DNA from: Lapidilactobacillus dextrinicus DSM 20335
Lineage (GTDB): Bacteria > Bacillota > Bacilli > Lactobacillales > Lactobacillaceae
Length of the DNA stretch: 64,000 nt
Direction of reading: 5' to 3'
NCBI RefSeq assembly: GCF_001436095.1
Contig: NZ_AYYK01000008.1
Location: 295-64,294 of the forward strand
Shown here: piece by piece, positions 62,968 to 64,000 of the stretch
Numbering within the stretch: position 1 is the first letter of the stretch
Layout of the letters: each line of letters opens with the position of its first letter
Notes under the pieces: model-generated
What the model was told of the DNA's origin: nothing
The model's input: the letters and a program-made list of their open reading frames with translations, nothing else
Database searches by the model: none
Program-made: the position numbers and the translations under genes

Positions 62968-64000
62968 TTAATCCTCATCTACTTGATACTGAATACTACT
63001 CTCACCGTTACCATGACTGATAACTTTTAACTGTGCTGGAATTTGGGCTTGTAATTCACGTACATGACTGATAATACCAATCATTCTCTGTTGGCTTTCT
63101 AAACTCATTAAAGCTTCAATAGCGGTATTTAGCGCTTCTTCATCTAGTGAACCAAAGCCTTCATCAATAAAGAGCGCATTAATTTCAATTGCACCGGTTT
63201 GTTGTTGCACAACTTCACCTAGTGCAAGTGCCAATGCAAGCGCCGCAATAAAACTTTCACCACCAGATAAAGTTCGCACGCTCCGATAATCACCCACATA
63301 ATCATCAAAAACATTAAGTTCTAGACCAGAATTCTTACGTGCACTTCCTAGTTCTTCTGCCAACGCTAAACGATATCGACCTTTAGTTAGTTTAGCCAAA
63401 CGCTGATTAGCAACTAAAAGAACCTGAGTCAAATAAGTTTGCAAAACATAGCGCTCCAGACCTAACTTCTGACTACCATTGCCGCGAGCAAGTTCGCTTA
63501 GTTCTTGTAAAGGCGTTATATCCACTATATCCGATATTAATTCTTTGACGTTTTCAGTGATTTTAATTTGTTGTGAAATCTGATTTTTAAGCTGTCCCAC
63601 TTGTTCTTGAACCGTACTTTGCTCCGATTGTATTTGTTTAATCTGTTGTTGAAGCTGTTTTAGATCTGGTATTTCTTGATAATCTTTTAATTGTTGTTTT
63701 AATCGTTGTAAAACTGCTTGTTGACTAACGATTTGTTGCTGATACTGCTCAATTTGGGCTACTAAATCTGCCTGTTGGTCTAACTGTGTTAAAATTCGTT
63801 CGTATTGATCACATTGCGCCTTAAAAGAAAGCGTAGGCCAATTTTGATTAAAAATAGTTGTCATTTCTGTTTGCAACTGTTCAATTTTAGTTTGATCAGT
63901 CTCAATTTGTTGTTGATAATGACGTTGATCAGTTTTATTTTCAGTTTGTTGTTGTTGATTTTGTTGAAGCTGTTGTTGTAAGGTCATCTGCTGTTTTTTA
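62968..64000 (-). CDS. sbcC: SbcC exonuclease subunit, C-terminal part (runs off the window)
   Basis: At least 343 residues of an SMC-like ATPase, partial at its 5' end because the open frame continues past 64000. Gln-rich coiled coil (first 150 residues shown), then the ATPase C-half with LARGNGSQKLGLERYVL, signature LSGGESF, Walker B ALFIDEGFGSLD and ISHVREL. With SbcD it cleaves hairpin and blocked DNA ends. The ATG at 63987 is internal, not the start. Confidence 0.9.
   Translation of the reverse strand, partial: KKQQMTLQQQLQQNQQQQTENKTDQRHYQQQIETDQTKIEQLQTEMTTIFNQNWPTLSFKAQCDQYERILTQLDQQADLVAQIEQYQQQIVSQQAVLQRLKQQLKDYQEIPDLKQLQQQIKQIQSEQSTVQEQVGQLKNQISQQIKITENVKELISDIVDITPLQELSELARGNGSQKLGLERYVLQTYLTQVLLVANQRLAKLTKGRYRLALAEELGSARKNSGLELNVFDDYVGDYRSVRTLSGGESFIAALALALALGEVVQQQTGAIEINALFIDEGFGSLDEEALNTAIEALMSLESQQRMIGIISHVRELQAQIPAQLKVISHGNGESSIQYQVDED

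Overview
The window reads as chromosomal DNA of a low-GC Gram-positive bacterium of the Lactobacillaceae; genus and species cannot be fixed from sequence alone. The evidence is the Firmicutes gene sets walRK-yycHIJ-htrA-rlmH and rsmG-noc-parA-parB-yyzM-ychF, purine-rich Shine-Dalgarno sites, sigma-A type promoters, an Apf-like lysozyme-fold surface protein, an LPXTG protein with Cna_B repeats, a lysine riboswitch and a preQ1-II-like leader on queT. Most genes are on the minus strand, so the window probably lies within one replichore.

Layout. 0-7.8 kb: ABC-F ATPase, Apf-like surface protein, DAACS carboxylate symporter, MurE with the meso-DAP motif DNPR, a TetR-type regulator and an LCP-family ligase. 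7.9-13 kb: oligoendopeptidase PepF, a decayed glutamate racemase (murI) and a zinc/manganese ABC transporter. 13.2-18.8 kb: a cell-wall cluster read on the minus strand as response regulator, histidine kinase, D-Ala-D-Ala carboxypeptidase, a second MurE with a non-Arg DDPG motif, and a decayed aspartate racemase. 19-23.6 kb: UspA, MntH, GuaB and an unknown membrane protein. 23.7-28.3 kb: a dead ISL3-type element with an exact 8-bp target duplication, sitting in the terminator of a 1041-residue LPXTG protein. 28.5-34 kb: DUF1129 protein, YchF, YyzM, ParB, ParA, Noc and RsmG, with a parS-like site at the rsmG start. 34.2-37.3 kb: two redox genes, rlmH and riboswitch-controlled queT. 37.4-38.2 kb: an AT-rich gene-free stretch dense in DnaA boxes. 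38.2-45.8 kb: htrA, yycJ, yycI, yycH, walK and walR. 46-51 kb: Fe-dependent alcohol dehydrogenase, tRNA-Lys and a very large YhgE/Pip protein. 51.6-55.4 kb: a LicT-antiterminated PTS operon with a YdjC/ChbG deacetylase. 55.5-64 kb: esterase, CPA2 antiporter, CDF metal exporter, CIRCE-controlled Hsp20, YitT-type protein, a lysine-riboswitch-controlled ABC transporter and the C-terminal part of SbcC.

How the parts connect. The strongest regulatory signal is two perfect copies of the WalR half-site pair TGTWAH-N5-TGTWAH, one upstream of the Apf-like gene and one upstream of the LPXTG gene, while WalR and WalK are themselves encoded at 43-45.8 kb. The peptidoglycan picture is one of remodelling: two MurE ligases with different third-residue motifs, and two racemase genes (D-Glu and D-Asp) that are both broken. 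The DnaA-box cluster and the parS-like site near parAB-noc-rsmG point to an origin-proximal position, but gene polarity does not switch at the cluster, so it may be a titration site or a displaced piece of the origin rather than oriC. I found no CRISPR array, prophage or defence island.
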